Positions 37,108 to 46,175 of a DNA stretch of 64,000 nt are shown piece after piece (within the stretch, counting starts at the first letter, position 1; each line of letters begins with the position of its first letter). The position numbers were made by a program, and so were the translations under genes. The stretch is from Calidifontibacillus oryziterrae. Its GTDB lineage: Bacteria; Bacillota; Bacilli; Bacillales; Bacillaceae_J. The notes under the pieces are model-generated. The model had not been told where the DNA came from. It saw only the letters and a list, made by a program, of their open reading frames with translations, and did not search any database. Where the stretch lies: assembly GCF_000331575.1 (NCBI RefSeq), contig NZ_ANOK01000006.1, positions 62,001 through 126,000 on the forward strand, read 5' to 3'.

Positions 37108-38385
37108 ATGGGAATTTTAACTACAAGGAAAAGAGTCATCTGTAACACAATTGTTGTCTTAGTCATAATCAGCATGTTCTTCACCGGTTCTGTTTCTGCA
37201 GAAAATAATAAATTAGTTGCATATCATACAAAAAAATTAATTGAACTAAAACAAGTTGAATTACCTTCTGCTATGCCAAGATTTAAATATAATACTGGCT
37301 TAACGTTTACATACCCTGACGCTGTTAGAGGCGTTTACTTAACAGCACATACAGCAGGTGGCTACAAAAACTATATGAATCATCAAAATGATAATACAGT
37401 GCCACTATATTCCTCAGGAAAAAACTTCGCAGGTATTATGAATTTAATGGACAATACGGATTTAAATGCTGTTGTTATAGATATAAAAGATGATTGGGGA
37501 AATTTAACATATGTTCCTGAAGAAGGATCTCCACTTACAAGTATTAGTAAACCATATATAAAAGACCCGCGAGAAATGTTAGAGTTGTTGGAAGAAAAAC
37601 AGGTTTATCCAATTGCAAGAATTGTCGTATTTAAAGACACTGTTTGGGCAAAACAACGACCAGACCTATCATTTTTAGAAAATGGAACTGTTTGGGAAAA
37701 TGGACGTGGTGAGTCCTTTGTAAATCCATTTCTTAAAGAGGTATGGGATCATAACATTCAGATTGCGATTGATGCCGCAAAGCTAGGGTTTAAAGAAATC
37801 CAATTTGATTATGTTCGCTTTCCAGAAGGATTTGAAAAGAGAGATGCTACTTTAACTTATAATATGGGGGATTATAAGGATATTGAGATGGATAATATTC
37901 AAAAGCGCGTAAAAGCAGTAACAGATTTTGTCGCCTATGCAAAAGAACAACTACAATCATATGATGTCGATCTTTCCGTTGATATTTTTGGTTATACGGC
38001 AACATTACCTGAGGCACCAGGGATTGGACAAAATTTTACTAAAATTTCCGAGAATGTTGATGTTATTTCTTCGATGATCTATCCAAGCCATTGGACATCT
38101 TATTTTGGAATTGCTAAACCAGATTTAGAACCGTATCGTCTCGTTACAGAATATACAAAGGTTGAAAATGAAAAGCTTAATCAATTAGAAAACCGTCCTA
38201 TTTCACGACCTTGGATTCAAGATTTTACTGCCAGTTATTTAGGTAGAGGAAACTATTTAACTTATGGGAAAAATGAGGTTGAAGCGCAAATTCGCGCATT
38301 GAATGAAAATGGTATAAAGGAATTTCTATTGTGGGATGCAGCAAATACGTATACTACAGGTGTCGATTACACACCGTCAAATTAA
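37108..38385 (+). CDS. Putative secreted glycoside hydrolase (DUF4015)
   Basis: A 425-residue protein with a signal peptide (basic start, hydrophobic core from about residue 12, cleavage near SVSA-EN) and a DUF4015 TIM-barrel-like core: RGVYLTAHTAGG, NAVVIDIKDDWGNLTY, IARIVVFKD, IQFDYVRFPEG and ISSMIYPSHW. Distant relation to glycoside hydrolases suggests a polysaccharide target outside the cell, unverified. Asp residues in IDIKDD and QFDYVRFPE are candidate catalytic acids. It lies between opp and spx, with its own terminator. ATG 37108 follows ATAGGAG. Confidence 0.85.
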   Translation: MGILTTRKRVICNTIVVLVIISMFFTGSVSAENNKLVAYHTKKLIELKQVELPSAMPRFKYNTGLTFTYPDAVRGVYLTAHTAGGYKNYMNHQNDNTVPLYSSGKNFAGIMNLMDNTDLNAVVIDIKDDWGNLTYVPEEGSPLTSISKPYIKDPREMLELLEEKQVYPIARIVVFKDTVWAKQRPDLSFLENGTVWENGRGESFVNPFLKEVWDHNIQIAIDAAKLGFKEIQFDYVRFPEGFEKRDATLTYNMGDYKDIEMDNIQKRVKAVTDFVAYAKEQLQSYDVDLSVDIFGYTATLPEAPGIGQNFTKISENVDVISSMIYPSHWTSYFGIAKPDLEPYRLVTEYTKVENEKLNQLENRPISRPWIQDFTASYLGRGNYLTYGKNEVEAQIRALNENGIKEFLLWDAANTYTTGVDYTPSN

Positions 38386-38410
38386 ATGAATTGATCAAAA
38401 ATAAAAAAAT

Positions 38411-38438
38411 AAAAGGTGGCTTAATTGCCACCTTTTGT
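38411..38438. terminator. Bidirectional terminator
   Basis: AAAAGGTGGC pairs with GCCACCTTTT around TTAATT. T-runs on both strands serve the DUF4015 gene and the leftward small gene. Confidence 0.88.
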
Positions 38439-38502
38439 TTATTGTTTAGGAAATTATAAAATTTGATTCTGTGGATAAATACTATAGCACAGAGAGTAGT
38501 CG

Positions 38503-38648
38503 TCCAGCGCAAGCGCCCAGCGACTAGTAAACTTCGCTCATCTCTTTTGCGAAAAGTCAACATCGACTCGTCTCTCGACGTGTTTCCTTTATCTCAGTCG
38601 ATGCGCTCTAGTTTGTACGTCGCTAATCAGGGCGCCTATAGATTTTGT
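38503..38648 (+). repeat. Dispersed ~160-bp palindromic repeat, copy C
   Basis: A copy lacking the leftmost GCGCTTTGGAATC segment; the rest aligns closely with copies A and B (CAGCGACTAGTAAACTTCGC, CATCGACTCGTCTC, TCAGTCGATGCGCTC, AATCAGGGCGCC). It ends 2-3 nt before the stop codon of the leftward 62-residue gene. Confidence 0.85.
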
Positions 38649-38650
38649 TC

Positions 38651-38839
38651 TTAATATTGTTTTCTACCCCCAACAGCTTTCCAACCAGCTTGAGTTTTCG
38701 CTGTCTGTTCAACATGTAAATTTTGCTTTCCTCTACCAAAAATTCGAGTACCAATTGCATTTGACAGTACGCCATTTAAAGCTGTAATCCCAATAATTAG
38801 GGCAGCAACTATACTAAAATCAATGATATATTCTCCCAC
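38651..38839 (-). CDS. Small membrane protein, unknown
   Basis: A 62-residue protein with one hydrophobic helix (DFSIVAALIIGITALNGVL, about 7-26) followed by a basic tail with TRIFGRGKQNLHVEQ and WKAVGGRKQY. The start GTG 38839 has TTGGGGGT about 7 nt upstream, a credible ribosome site. I do not recognise the family. It is divergent from spx across a 445-nt spacer. Its stop codon abuts repeat copy C. Confidence 0.55.
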   Translation of the reverse strand: MGEYIIDFSIVAALIIGITALNGVLSNAIGTRIFGRGKQNLHVEQTAKTQAGWKAVGGRKQY

Positions 38840-39284
38840 GTTATAACCCCCAAGTTTTATTTCCTAACTACTATTCTATAAAATAATCGTCAGAAAGAAA
38901 AGAGCAAAGATTTCTTTGTAAATTTTATGGAAATAAATAATTTTTAAATTTTATTGTGTTGTATGAAACCAATCGCATACTTTAGTCGTATATAGCTATA
39001 AAAGAAAATTTTTTTGACACCTATTCTTTTTTTTGCAACCTTTACAAGAAATAATCGTCTAAATAAGTGGAAATATTTTCACGAGGGGGTAAAAAAGGGC
39101 GACTAAATCTCATACATAAAACAAGAAGAAATTATATGCAACTTTTTAAACATTTATTTTTAAAAACTATATATTTCTAATTAATTTTATTGTATAATTA
39201 TAGCAAATAAGTTATTTAAAATAATTTTAAAGTAATAGTCAGTGTTTATATAAAGATTTTAAGGATGATAGGAGTGAGCGTTTG
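38840..39284. other. AT-rich spacer upstream of spx
   Basis: No gene is supported in this 445-nt spacer. A TGTATAAT extended -10 (TATAAT at 39193-39198) is the best promoter candidate for spx, with only a weak -35. In B. subtilis spx has several promoters; others may lie here but were not resolved. Confidence 0.45.
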
Positions 39285-39680
39285 ATGGTTACATTATTTA
39301 CCTCTCCAAGCTGTACATCTTGCCGAAAAGCTAAGGCGTGGCTTGAAGAACATGAAATTGCTTATCAGGAAAGAAATATATTTACGGAACCTTTAACAAT
39401 TGAGGAAGCAAAACAAATATTGAGAATGACTGAGAATGGGACAGATGAAATTATTTCGACAAGGTCAAAAATATTTCAAGAATTAGATGTTGACTTAGAG
39501 ACAATGCCATTACAGGATTTAATCAAGCTAATTAGTGAGCACCCTGGGCTATTAAGACGTCCAATTATGATTGATGAGAAACGGTTACAGGTGGGTTATA
39601 ACGAAGATGAAATTCGTCGTTTTTTACCTAGGAAAGTACGTACATTTCAGCTTCGTGAAGCACAACGCTTAGTAAATTAA
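39285..39680 (+). CDS. spx: Spx, redox-stress transcriptional regulator
   Basis: Spx binds the RNA polymerase alpha C-terminal domain and switches on thiol-stress genes. The 131-residue ArsC-like protein has the CXXC redox switch C10-C13 in [14 protein letters not shown], and the [21 protein letters not shown] region near residues 90-110 that contacts alpha. Length equals the B. subtilis protein. ATG 39285 is preferred; TTG 39282 is directly adjacent. It is degraded by ClpXP through YjbH/SpxH, encoded further right at 48.6-49.5 kb. Confidence 0.96.
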   Translation: MVTLFTSPSCTSCRKAKAWLEEHEIAYQERNIFTEPLTIEEAKQILRMTENGTDEIISTRSKIFQELDVDLETMPLQDLIKLISEHPGLLRRPIMIDEKRLQVGYNEDEIRRFLPRKVRTFQLREAQRLVN

Positions 39681-39703
39681 TGAAAATATCATTACGAAAA
39701 AGA

Positions 39704-39737
39704 AAAACTTCTGCGATTAAACCGTAGAAGTTTTTTT
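39704..39737. terminator. Bidirectional terminator spx/terC
   Basis: AAAACTTCTGCG (39704-39715) pairs with CGTAGAAGTTTT around 39723-39734, followed by Ts. It includes the stop codon of the leftward TerC gene. Confidence 0.8.
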
Positions 39738-40376
39738 AAACCATCCTGAAAAAAGGACAATAATTATTGCTATTATTGGAATAATATAATTAATGTAATG
39801 ATACGCTTCTAATAGGGGATTTATTTTGTCGTCATTTAACACCATTTTTCCTGCGGTATAGGCAAGAACTCCAGCTCCAATATAAATTATAATTGAAAAT
39901 TGTTCCATCAATTTCAAAATGATCTTACTCCCCCATACAATAATCGGAATGGATATAAGCAAACCAGTCATAACTAAGAGAATATTTCCTTGTGATGCCC
40001 CGGCAACTGCCAAAACATTATCGAAACCCATTACAATATCAGCCACTACAATGGTTCTGACCGCCTGAAATAATGTTGTACCACCCCTAACTTTAGTTGT
40101 GTTATCTGCATTTTGAGCCAGTAAATTATAGGCAATCCATAATAGAAATAAACCACCTATTAATTGAAGATATGGGATCATAAGTAAATAAACGGCAACA
40201 ACAGTTAAGAAGACACGGACAACAATGGCTAGAAGTGTACCGAGAATAATGGCTCGATTTCGTTTAGAAGTCGGTAGATTTCGGCACGCAAGAGCTATAA
40301 CAATTGCGTTATCGCCACCAAGTATGATGTCAATCCCAATAATTAATAGTATTTGACTAATAAGTTCAAAATCCAA
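39717..40376 (-). CDS. yjbE: TerC family membrane protein (YjbE)
   Basis: TerC-family proteins are polytopic and linked to metal (often manganese) export and metallation of secreted proteins. About 219 residues with seven helices and the conserved acidic sites GGDNAIVIALA and VVADIVMGFDNVLAVAG. I place the start at TTG 40376, seven nt after GGGAGG; an earlier ATG (40400) precedes that ribosome site. No yybP-ykoY manganese riboswitch was recognised upstream. Position between spx and mecA matches B. subtilis yjbE. Confidence 0.85.
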   Translation of the reverse strand: MDFELISQILLIIGIDIILGGDNAIVIALACRNLPTSKRNRAIILGTLLAIVVRVFLTVVAVYLLMIPYLQLIGGLFLLWIAYNLLAQNADNTTKVRGGTTLFQAVRTIVVADIVMGFDNVLAVAGASQGNILLVMTGLLISIPIIVWGSKIILKLMEQFSIIIYIGAGVLAYTAGKMVLNDDKINPLLEAYHYINYIIPIIAIIIVLFSGWFKKTSTV

Positions 40377-40650
40377 TAAAATGCCTCCCTTATCCAACAT
40401 CAGTCAGTATCATATATATGCAGGGATGGACAATAAATCACTTTTGGAAATAAAATGCCCTTTTTTTCTCGTGGTCGGATTTTTTATTTCCAATATGCTC
40501 ACTTTTGTCATAGAATAGAAGTACAAGGTATTACTTTATTTATTTTAGGAAATGTTGTTTTTATACTAATAACTGTTCAAAGAGCGCATGCTCGGGGGTA
40601 GGTATTGTCCCTTCGGATTTATAACTATGGAATAGAAGGGAGAGAACAAT

Positions 40651-41355
40651 ATGGAAATCGAAAGAATCAATGATCACACTGTAAAGTTTTATGTAACTTA
40701 CCGTGATATCGAGGACAGGGGTTTTGACCGAGACGAGATTTGGTATAATCGTGAACGTAGCGAAGAGTTATTCTGGGAAATGATGGATGAAGTCAATAGT
40801 ACTGGAGAATTCTTGGTGGAAGGACCGCTGTGGATTCAAGTTCAAGCATTGGAAAAGGGCTTAGAGGTAGTAGTTACAAAAGCACAGTTCTCAAAAGATG
40901 GCCAAAGACTTGAACTACCAATTGGTAATGAAAAGCATATTGATTTGCCAGTAGGTGAAAAGATTGAATCTTTTCTAGAGCAAACGTACCATTCAGAAAA
41001 AGATCAAAGTAATCATTACGAAGATTATCAAATTATTGAAGAAGATTTAGACTATGAGGATCTTCATATCTTAATCGGATTCCATGACTTTGAAGACATA
41101 ATAACATTAAGTTATAGTATTGAAATTGAAGGTTTGTTTAGCAGCTTATATTCATTTGATGATAAATACTATTTATATATACAATTTGACGAAGAGAAAA
41201 TTGAAGAGGAATTTGAAGATGATTTATTGTGTCAAATTCTAGAATTTGGTTTTGAATCTAGATTGTCAATTCACAGGGTCCAAGAATATGGTAAAGAAAT
41301 ACTTCATGAAAATGCTTTACAACAAATTAAACAACATTTTCCGTTAAATAGATAA
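40651..41355 (+). CDS. mecA: MecA, ClpC adaptor
   Basis: MecA delivers ComK and other substrates to ClpCP, restraining competence. The 234-residue protein starts MEIERINDHTVKFYVTYRDI with the typical acidic linker, and has an N-terminal substrate domain (1-80) and C-terminal ClpC-binding domain (from about 125) including YYLYIQFDEEKIEEE. GGGAGAG precedes ATG 40651. Order mecA-cls-coiA is common in Bacillus. Confidence 0.94.
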   Translation: MEIERINDHTVKFYVTYRDIEDRGFDRDEIWYNRERSEELFWEMMDEVNSTGEFLVEGPLWIQVQALEKGLEVVVTKAQFSKDGQRLELPIGNEKHIDLPVGEKIESFLEQTYHSEKDQSNHYEDYQIIEEDLDYEDLHILIGFHDFEDIITLSYSIEIEGLFSSLYSFDDKYYLYIQFDEEKIEEEFEDDLLCQILEFGFESRLSIHRVQEYGKEILHENALQQIKQHFPLNR

Positions 41356-41387
41356 CCGATTTCACATTATGTGGTATCGGTTTTTTT
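41354..41387 (+). terminator. mecA terminator
   Basis: AACCGAT (41354-41360) pairs with ATCGGTT (41376-41382), with a partial inner stem, followed by a run of Ts. Confidence 0.85.
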
Positions 41388-41558
41388 CTGACCAATTAAT
41401 AACAATATAAGAAAGGGCAATCGTATTTTGTTATGATGAGTGATTTACGTGATTTTCTAACGAAAGTTCTTCCAAATATGAAATACTTTCAATGATCGGT
41501 TATAATTTAGATATTAACAAACTGTAAAACAATTAATATTTACTTTAAGGAGTTACAT

Positions 41559-43070
41559 ATGAAGAAGAGGCTGCAAATAGGTGTCTTTATCATTGGGCTT
41601 ACACTCATTTTATCTCTAACCCACAATTACTGGGAAGGCTGGATTTTAGGTACATTTAGTATTATTATACCGATCTCGGCTATACTAATAGGAATTGTTA
41701 TTTTCTTAGAAAATAGAAACCCTACTGGTACTATTGCTTGGATGATTGTATTAGCGGCTTTTCCAATTTTAGGATTTATTTTTTATTTATTATTTGGGCA
41801 AAGCTTTCGAAAGAAGAAGCGATTTGCGAAAAAAGCTTGGTTGGACGAGCAGGCTTTCTTGAAAATTGAAGGTAATAGACAGATAAGTGAGCCAGAGCTT
41901 AATCAAATGGGTGATCATCAGAAAAATCTTTTTCGATTAGCCCATCGTATTGGAAATAGTCCTATATCTTTTTCTACTGAAACAAAAGTGTTGACGAATG
42001 GTGATGAAAAATTTGCATTTTTGCTTAAGGAAATGAAGAATGCAAAGCATCATATCCATTTAGAGTATTACATTGTTCGAGATGATGTTATTGGCAACCA
42101 AATAAAGGGAATTTTAATCCAAAAAGCAAAAGCTGGGGTGGAAGTTCGCTTTCTGTTTGATGCAGTTGGTTGCTGGAAGCTACCAAGCAGCTACATTGAT
42201 GAGTTAAGCAATGCCGGTGTTATGATGGTACCATTTTCACCTGTTCGTTTTCCGGTGATGAATAATCAAATAAATTTTCGTAATCACCGCAAAATTTGCG
42301 TAGTTGACGGAAATATAGGGTTTGTTGGTGGGTTAAATATTGGAGACGAATATTTAGGTAAGAGTGAGTATTTTGGTTTTTGGCGTGATACCCACCTTTA
42401 TGTAAGGGGGGAAGCTGTAAGGAGCTTACAGATCATCTTTCTACAAGATTGGTATTATATGACGGGAGAGACCTTATTAACTCCTGATTATTTATCCCCT
42501 GAATTAGTTGATATTGACGGTTCAGGTGGAGTTCAATTGTTAGCGGGTGGTCCCGATAATAATTGGAATGTTATCAAAAATGTATTTTTTTCTATGATAA
42601 TCTCTGCAAAAAAGAGTATTTGGATTGAATCGCCATATTTTATCCCGGATGAGGATATTTTTTCTGCTTTACGGACCGCTGCATTAAGTGGAATAGATGT
42701 GAGAATTATCGTTCCAAACAAGCCTGATAAGCGGTTAGTATTTCATGCTTCAAGGTCGTATTTTATAGAATTATTGGAGGCAGGTGTTAAAATATTTGAA
42801 TACGGGAATGGGTTTTTGCATAGCAAGGTGATTATTGTTGATCAGGAGCTAGCCTCTATTGGAACGGCTAATATGGATATGCGTAGCTTTCATCTGAATT
42901 TTGAAGTGAATGCTTTCTTGTATAAAACGAATAGTACGGAAAAACTAGTTGTTGATTTTTTAAATGATCTTCATGCTTCAAATGAAATTTATTTCGAAGA
43001 ATTTCAAACCCGCTCGATTTATCAACGGATTATCGAATCGACGGCACGATTATTTTCGCCATTATTGTAA
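41559..43070 (+). CDS. cls: Cardiolipin synthase
   Basis: Cls joins two phosphatidylglycerols to make cardiolipin. The 503-residue phospholipase-D-family protein has two N-terminal membrane helices, the ENRNPTGTIAWMIV linker, and two HKD motifs: NHRKICVVDG around residue 245 and LHSKVIIVDQELASIGTAN around 420. AAGGAG lies 7 nt before ATG 41559. It is between mecA and coiA and has no obvious stress promoter. Confidence 0.93.
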   Translation: MKKRLQIGVFIIGLTLILSLTHNYWEGWILGTFSIIIPISAILIGIVIFLENRNPTGTIAWMIVLAAFPILGFIFYLLFGQSFRKKKRFAKKAWLDEQAFLKIEGNRQISEPELNQMGDHQKNLFRLAHRIGNSPISFSTETKVLTNGDEKFAFLLKEMKNAKHHIHLEYYIVRDDVIGNQIKGILIQKAKAGVEVRFLFDAVGCWKLPSSYIDELSNAGVMMVPFSPVRFPVMNNQINFRNHRKICVVDGNIGFVGGLNIGDEYLGKSEYFGFWRDTHLYVRGEAVRSLQIIFLQDWYYMTGETLLTPDYLSPELVDIDGSGGVQLLAGGPDNNWNVIKNVFFSMIISAKKSIWIESPYFIPDEDIFSALRTAALSGIDVRIIVPNKPDKRLVFHASRSYFIELLEAGVKIFEYGNGFLHSKVIIVDQELASIGTANMDMRSFHLNFEVNAFLYKTNSTEKLVVDFLNDLHASNEIYFEEFQTRSIYQRIIESTARLFSPLL

Positions 43071-43164
43071 AGATATTCGAATTGATGAACTTTAAAAGAT
43101 TGGAAGATAAAGAGGAAAAACCATTTCATATGTCGAAGACAATTCGATGAAAGGAGTGGTTTTT

Positions 43165-44343
43165 TTGTTTACAGCGAAAATGAAGGATGGAACAGTTATT
43201 TCTCTGCTTAATGGGTGGGACAAAAGTAAGCTTGAGTCTTATATTCACAATGAACCGTTATTTTGTCCTGTATGTGGGAGTATTGTTTTACCTAAGTTAG
43301 GATCATGTCGTTTATGGCATTTTGCGCATGCTGCTAAGAAAGGGTGTTTGAATAGTATTGAAAATGAATCATATTACCATATGAGTGGAAAGAAAAATCT
43401 ATACGAATGGTTCAAACGCCAAGGTTATAAGGTTGAAATAGAAGTTTATATACCAGAAATTAAACAACGACCGGATTTACTTGTTTACGTTGAAAATAAA
43501 AGATATGCAATTGAATATCAGTGTTCAACAATTGATACGGAGTTACTCTTAAAACGAACTCGTTGTTATCAAAAAGCAAAAATTATACCTTTGTGGATTG
43601 TAGGTGGTAATCGGTTAAAAAGGAATACAAACCATACAATAACCCTCTCTTCATTTGATTTGCTTATGGCTCTTGCAATCGAAAATAAAGATATTTGTAT
43701 GATCTACTATTGTCCCTCAACAAATCGTTTCTTACAGGCTTCGTTACTTGTACCATTCTCCACGAGTAAATTCCTTGCCAAAATTCACTTCTATAAACCT
43801 ACTCAATTTTCTTTCCCAATGATGTTGAAGTCTATAAATAACATTAATCCTGATTATTATGATGATTGGCTGTTCATGAAAGAAAGATGGCGTAAAAAAT
43901 CTTATGTATATACAAGTGATTTTTATAAAAGGTTGTTTTATGAACAAGGTGTGCCACTATGTCTTTTACCAGCTGAAGCGGGAATTCCGACTAAATCGTT
44001 GATATGGATAAAAACGGATGCAATTCTTTGGCAGGGCTGGATTATAATGAATTTCATTGTACCGATTAAGGAAGGGTTGCCATTTACCTTTCATGACGTA
44101 TATGACCGTTTTAGAACTGAGATTGAAAAAGGAATTTTTAAAATAAGGAAGCTTCCCACTATGGAAAAAAGTCATTATTCCTTTGCAGTTATGGAATATT
44201 TACTACAATTAGTTAAAGCAGGCCTGTTATGTAAATCCGGTAATCCACCTGTTTTTCGAAAGATACACGCTATAGTTTTGCCAAAAAATATTGAAGAAGC
44301 CTGCGATCTCGATCGAGAAATAGTAAACCGATTGAAACAATAA
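43165..44343 (+). CDS. coiA: CoiA, competence protein (DpnC/nuclease-like)
   Basis: CoiA is needed for transformation in Gram-positive bacteria, probably promoting recombination of incoming single-stranded DNA. The 392-residue protein has an N-terminal zinc-finger-like FCPVCGSIVLPKLG...WHFAH and a PD-(D/E)XK nuclease-like core RPDLLVYVENKRYAIEYQCS. I choose TTG 43165, eight nt after AAGGAG, because it gives the family start MFTA; ATG 43147 precedes the ribosome site. It ends shortly before a 12-bp tandem repeat array. Confidence 0.88.
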   Translation: MFTAKMKDGTVISLLNGWDKSKLESYIHNEPLFCPVCGSIVLPKLGSCRLWHFAHAAKKGCLNSIENESYYHMSGKKNLYEWFKRQGYKVEIEVYIPEIKQRPDLLVYVENKRYAIEYQCSTIDTELLLKRTRCYQKAKIIPLWIVGGNRLKRNTNHTITLSSFDLLMALAIENKDICMIYYCPSTNRFLQASLLVPFSTSKFLAKIHFYKPTQFSFPMMLKSINNINPDYYDDWLFMKERWRKKSYVYTSDFYKRLFYEQGVPLCLLPAEAGIPTKSLIWIKTDAILWQGWIIMNFIVPIKEGLPFTFHDVYDRFRTEIEKGIFKIRKLPTMEKSHYSFAVMEYLLQLVKAGLLCKSGNPPVFRKIHAIVLPKNIEEACDLDREIVNRLKQ

Positions 44344-44363
44344 CATTTTTGATTCCTTTTTCG

Positions 44364-44470
44364 GTTCCTGGCTCCTCTATGGCTCCTCTATGGCTACTAC
44401 TATGGCTACCACACTGGCTACCACTATGGCTACTACTATGGCTACTACTTTGGACACTACTCAGGCACGT
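44364..44470 (+). repeat. ~12-bp tandem repeat array (GGCTACTACTAT units)
   Basis: About eight units in which GGCT (later GGAC, GGCA) recurs every 11-12 bp, for example CTATGGCTACTACTATGG. It begins GGTTCCTGGCTCC, related to the 49-bp repeats at 46027 and 53527. It lies between coiA and the FNR box of hcp. A frame on the opposite strand gives only Ser/His-rich low-complexity sequence. Confidence 0.8.
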
Positions 44471-44584
44471 TCTAGGCTCCATTCCGGGATGTTTCTAATT
44501 TTTAAAAAAACTGGATACAATCATAAGTAACATATTTATGGTAATTATACGGAATTTTGGATATTTTTTGAACTTTCCACCAAC

Positions 44585-44626
44585 TGTGATTTAAATCACA
44601 CTTCTATTACTAAATTTCCCTTAATC
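44585..44626 (+). promoter_or_regulatory. FNR-dependent promoter of hcp
   Basis: A perfect FNR box TGTGATTTAAATCACA lies at 44585-44600. A TTAATC -10 at 44621-44626 gives class-II spacing to a start near 44634. Confidence 0.85.
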
Positions 44627-44667
44627 TGAAACATGTGGAAAAACATTAGAAAAGGGAGAGTGGAAAG

Positions 44668-45966
44668 ATGTATTGTCATCAATGCATGCAAGTCGCTCCA
44701 AGCGGCTGTACAGTAGTTGGGGTATGTGGGAAGGATGAAACGATAGCAAGTCTACAGGATACAATGATCTTTGGGTTAAAAGGGATTGCTGCGTATCGTA
44801 CTCATGCAAGACAATTAGGTTTTACAGATGAGTTTGTAGATCGGACAACACATGAAGCTTTATACATGACATTAACAAACTCAAATTTTAATGTGCAACA
44901 GCATATTGATATGGCTATGCAAGTAGGGCAAGCGGCTGTTAGAATCATGGACGTTTTAGACAAGGCACATACAGAACGGTTAGGTATCCCACAGCCTATA
45001 CGTGTTTCCCAAAATAAAATTGAAGGGAAATGTATTCTAGTAACAGGCCACAATTTGTTTGCGTTAGAGGAACTTTTAAAACAAACAGAAGGTAAAGGTA
45101 TTAATATTTATACACATTCAGAAATGCTTCCAGCCCATGGTTATCCGCACTTAAAAAAATATTCACATTTAAAGGGGAATGTAGGTAAAGCATGGTTTGA
45201 TCAACGTCGATTATTTGAGCAATTCCCTGGTGCCATACTAGCGACTACTAATTGTGTCATGCCAATTAAAGGTTCTTATGCAGACCGGATGTGGACCTAT
45301 GAAGTAGCGGGATTAGAGGGTGTTGCAAAAATTAGCGAGGATGATTTTAGTCCATTAATTAATAGAGCATTGGAATTACCTGAAGCAAATATAGAATCAG
45401 ATGAAACATTATTAACTGGATTTCACCATGAAACTGTTCTAGGATTGGCTCCAGAAGTTATCCAAGCTGTAAAAGATGGAAAGATAAAGCGTTTCTTCGT
45501 GATTGCAGGGTGTGATGCACCTGGTAAAGGGAACGACTATTACCGTGAGTTGGCAACATCCTTGCCACCAGAAACAGTTATCCTAACAACATCATGTGGT
45601 AAATTCCGCTTTAACGATGTCGACTATGGTGTCGTACCAGGGACAGAAATTCCACGTTATATTGATTTAGGTCAATGTAACAATTCAGGGTCAGCCGTAA
45701 AAATTGCGCTTGCCTTAGCTGATGCATTTGGTTGCGAAGTAAATGATTTGCCAGTAAGCATTGTCCTATCATGGTTTGAACAAAAGGCTGTAGCGATCTT
45801 ACTTGGATTATTCAGCTTAGGAATTAAGGATATCCGCATCGGACCAAAACCACCTGCGTTCATATCGGAAGGTGTACTTGATGTGTTAGTGAATACGTTT
45901 GGATTAAAACTAATCGGAAATGCACAAGAGGATATGAAGGCCATGCTGGCATTATCCGAAGCATAA
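44668..45966 (+). CDS. hcp: Hybrid-cluster protein (Hcp, short class)
   Basis: Hcp carries a 4Fe-4S cluster and a hybrid 4Fe-2S-2O cluster and reduces nitric oxide (earlier called hydroxylamine reductase). At 432 residues it is the short class that lacks part of the second helical domain. N-terminal cysteines C3, C6, C14 and C20 (MYCHQCMQV..., VVGVC) bind the first cluster; likely hybrid-cluster ligands occur in GFHHETVLG, IAGCDAPGKGNDYY, TTSCGKFRF and DLGQCNNSGSA. A perfect FNR box upstream predicts anaerobic induction. The gene interrupts the usual coiA-pepF neighbourhood and is flanked by related repeats. GGGAGAG precedes the ATG. Confidence 0.93.
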   Translation: MYCHQCMQVAPSGCTVVGVCGKDETIASLQDTMIFGLKGIAAYRTHARQLGFTDEFVDRTTHEALYMTLTNSNFNVQQHIDMAMQVGQAAVRIMDVLDKAHTERLGIPQPIRVSQNKIEGKCILVTGHNLFALEELLKQTEGKGINIYTHSEMLPAHGYPHLKKYSHLKGNVGKAWFDQRRLFEQFPGAILATTNCVMPIKGSYADRMWTYEVAGLEGVAKISEDDFSPLINRALELPEANIESDETLLTGFHHETVLGLAPEVIQAVKDGKIKRFFVIAGCDAPGKGNDYYRELATSLPPETVILTTSCGKFRFNDVDYGVVPGTEIPRYIDLGQCNNSGSAVKIALALADAFGCEVNDLPVSIVLSWFEQKAVAILLGLFSLGIKDIRIGPKPPAFISEGVLDVLVNTFGLKLIGNAQEDMKAMLALSEA

Positions 45967-45984
45967 TAAATATGTTGAATATAG

Positions 45985-46014
45985 AAAAATCACCTTAATA
46001 TAAAGGTGATTTTT
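45985..46014 (+). terminator. hcp terminator
   Basis: AAAAATCACCTT pairs perfectly with AAGGTGATTTTT (45985-45996 and 46003-46014). Confidence 0.85.
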
Positions 46015-46026
46015 CCACTATATGGA

Positions 46027-46075
46027 GGGGTCAGGAACCTCTATGGACACCTCTATGGACACCACCCTGGCACCT
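46027..46075 (+). repeat. 49-bp dispersed repeat, copy 1
   Basis: Runs from GGGGTCAGGAACCTC to CCCTGGCACCT and contains two CTCTATGGACACC units. It is 47/49 identical to the reverse complement of 53527-53575. Confidence 0.85.
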
Positions 46076-46175
46076 AAACAGTGTAAGGCACCAAACCATT
46101 CACTTTAGTTTTATTTTTACTTTCAAATGATATACTATGGATAGAGGTAAATTTTTCATTTGGAGGTTTGATTCT

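Noticed and set aside
40401-40650. Possible manganese riboswitch (yybP-ykoY) or RNA element around terC and mecA
   Set aside because: The characteristic conserved loops were not found, and the short hairpin-like GGGGGTAGG...CCCTT element before mecA is too weak to call.
44364-44470. Tandem array as a CRISPR
   Set aside because: Units are 11-12 bp with no spacers of unique sequence and no cas gene nearby.
44270-44482. Ser/His-rich 70-residue reading frame on the minus strand
   Set aside because: It merely translates the 12-bp tandem array and overlaps the coiA end; no ribosome site or family resemblance.
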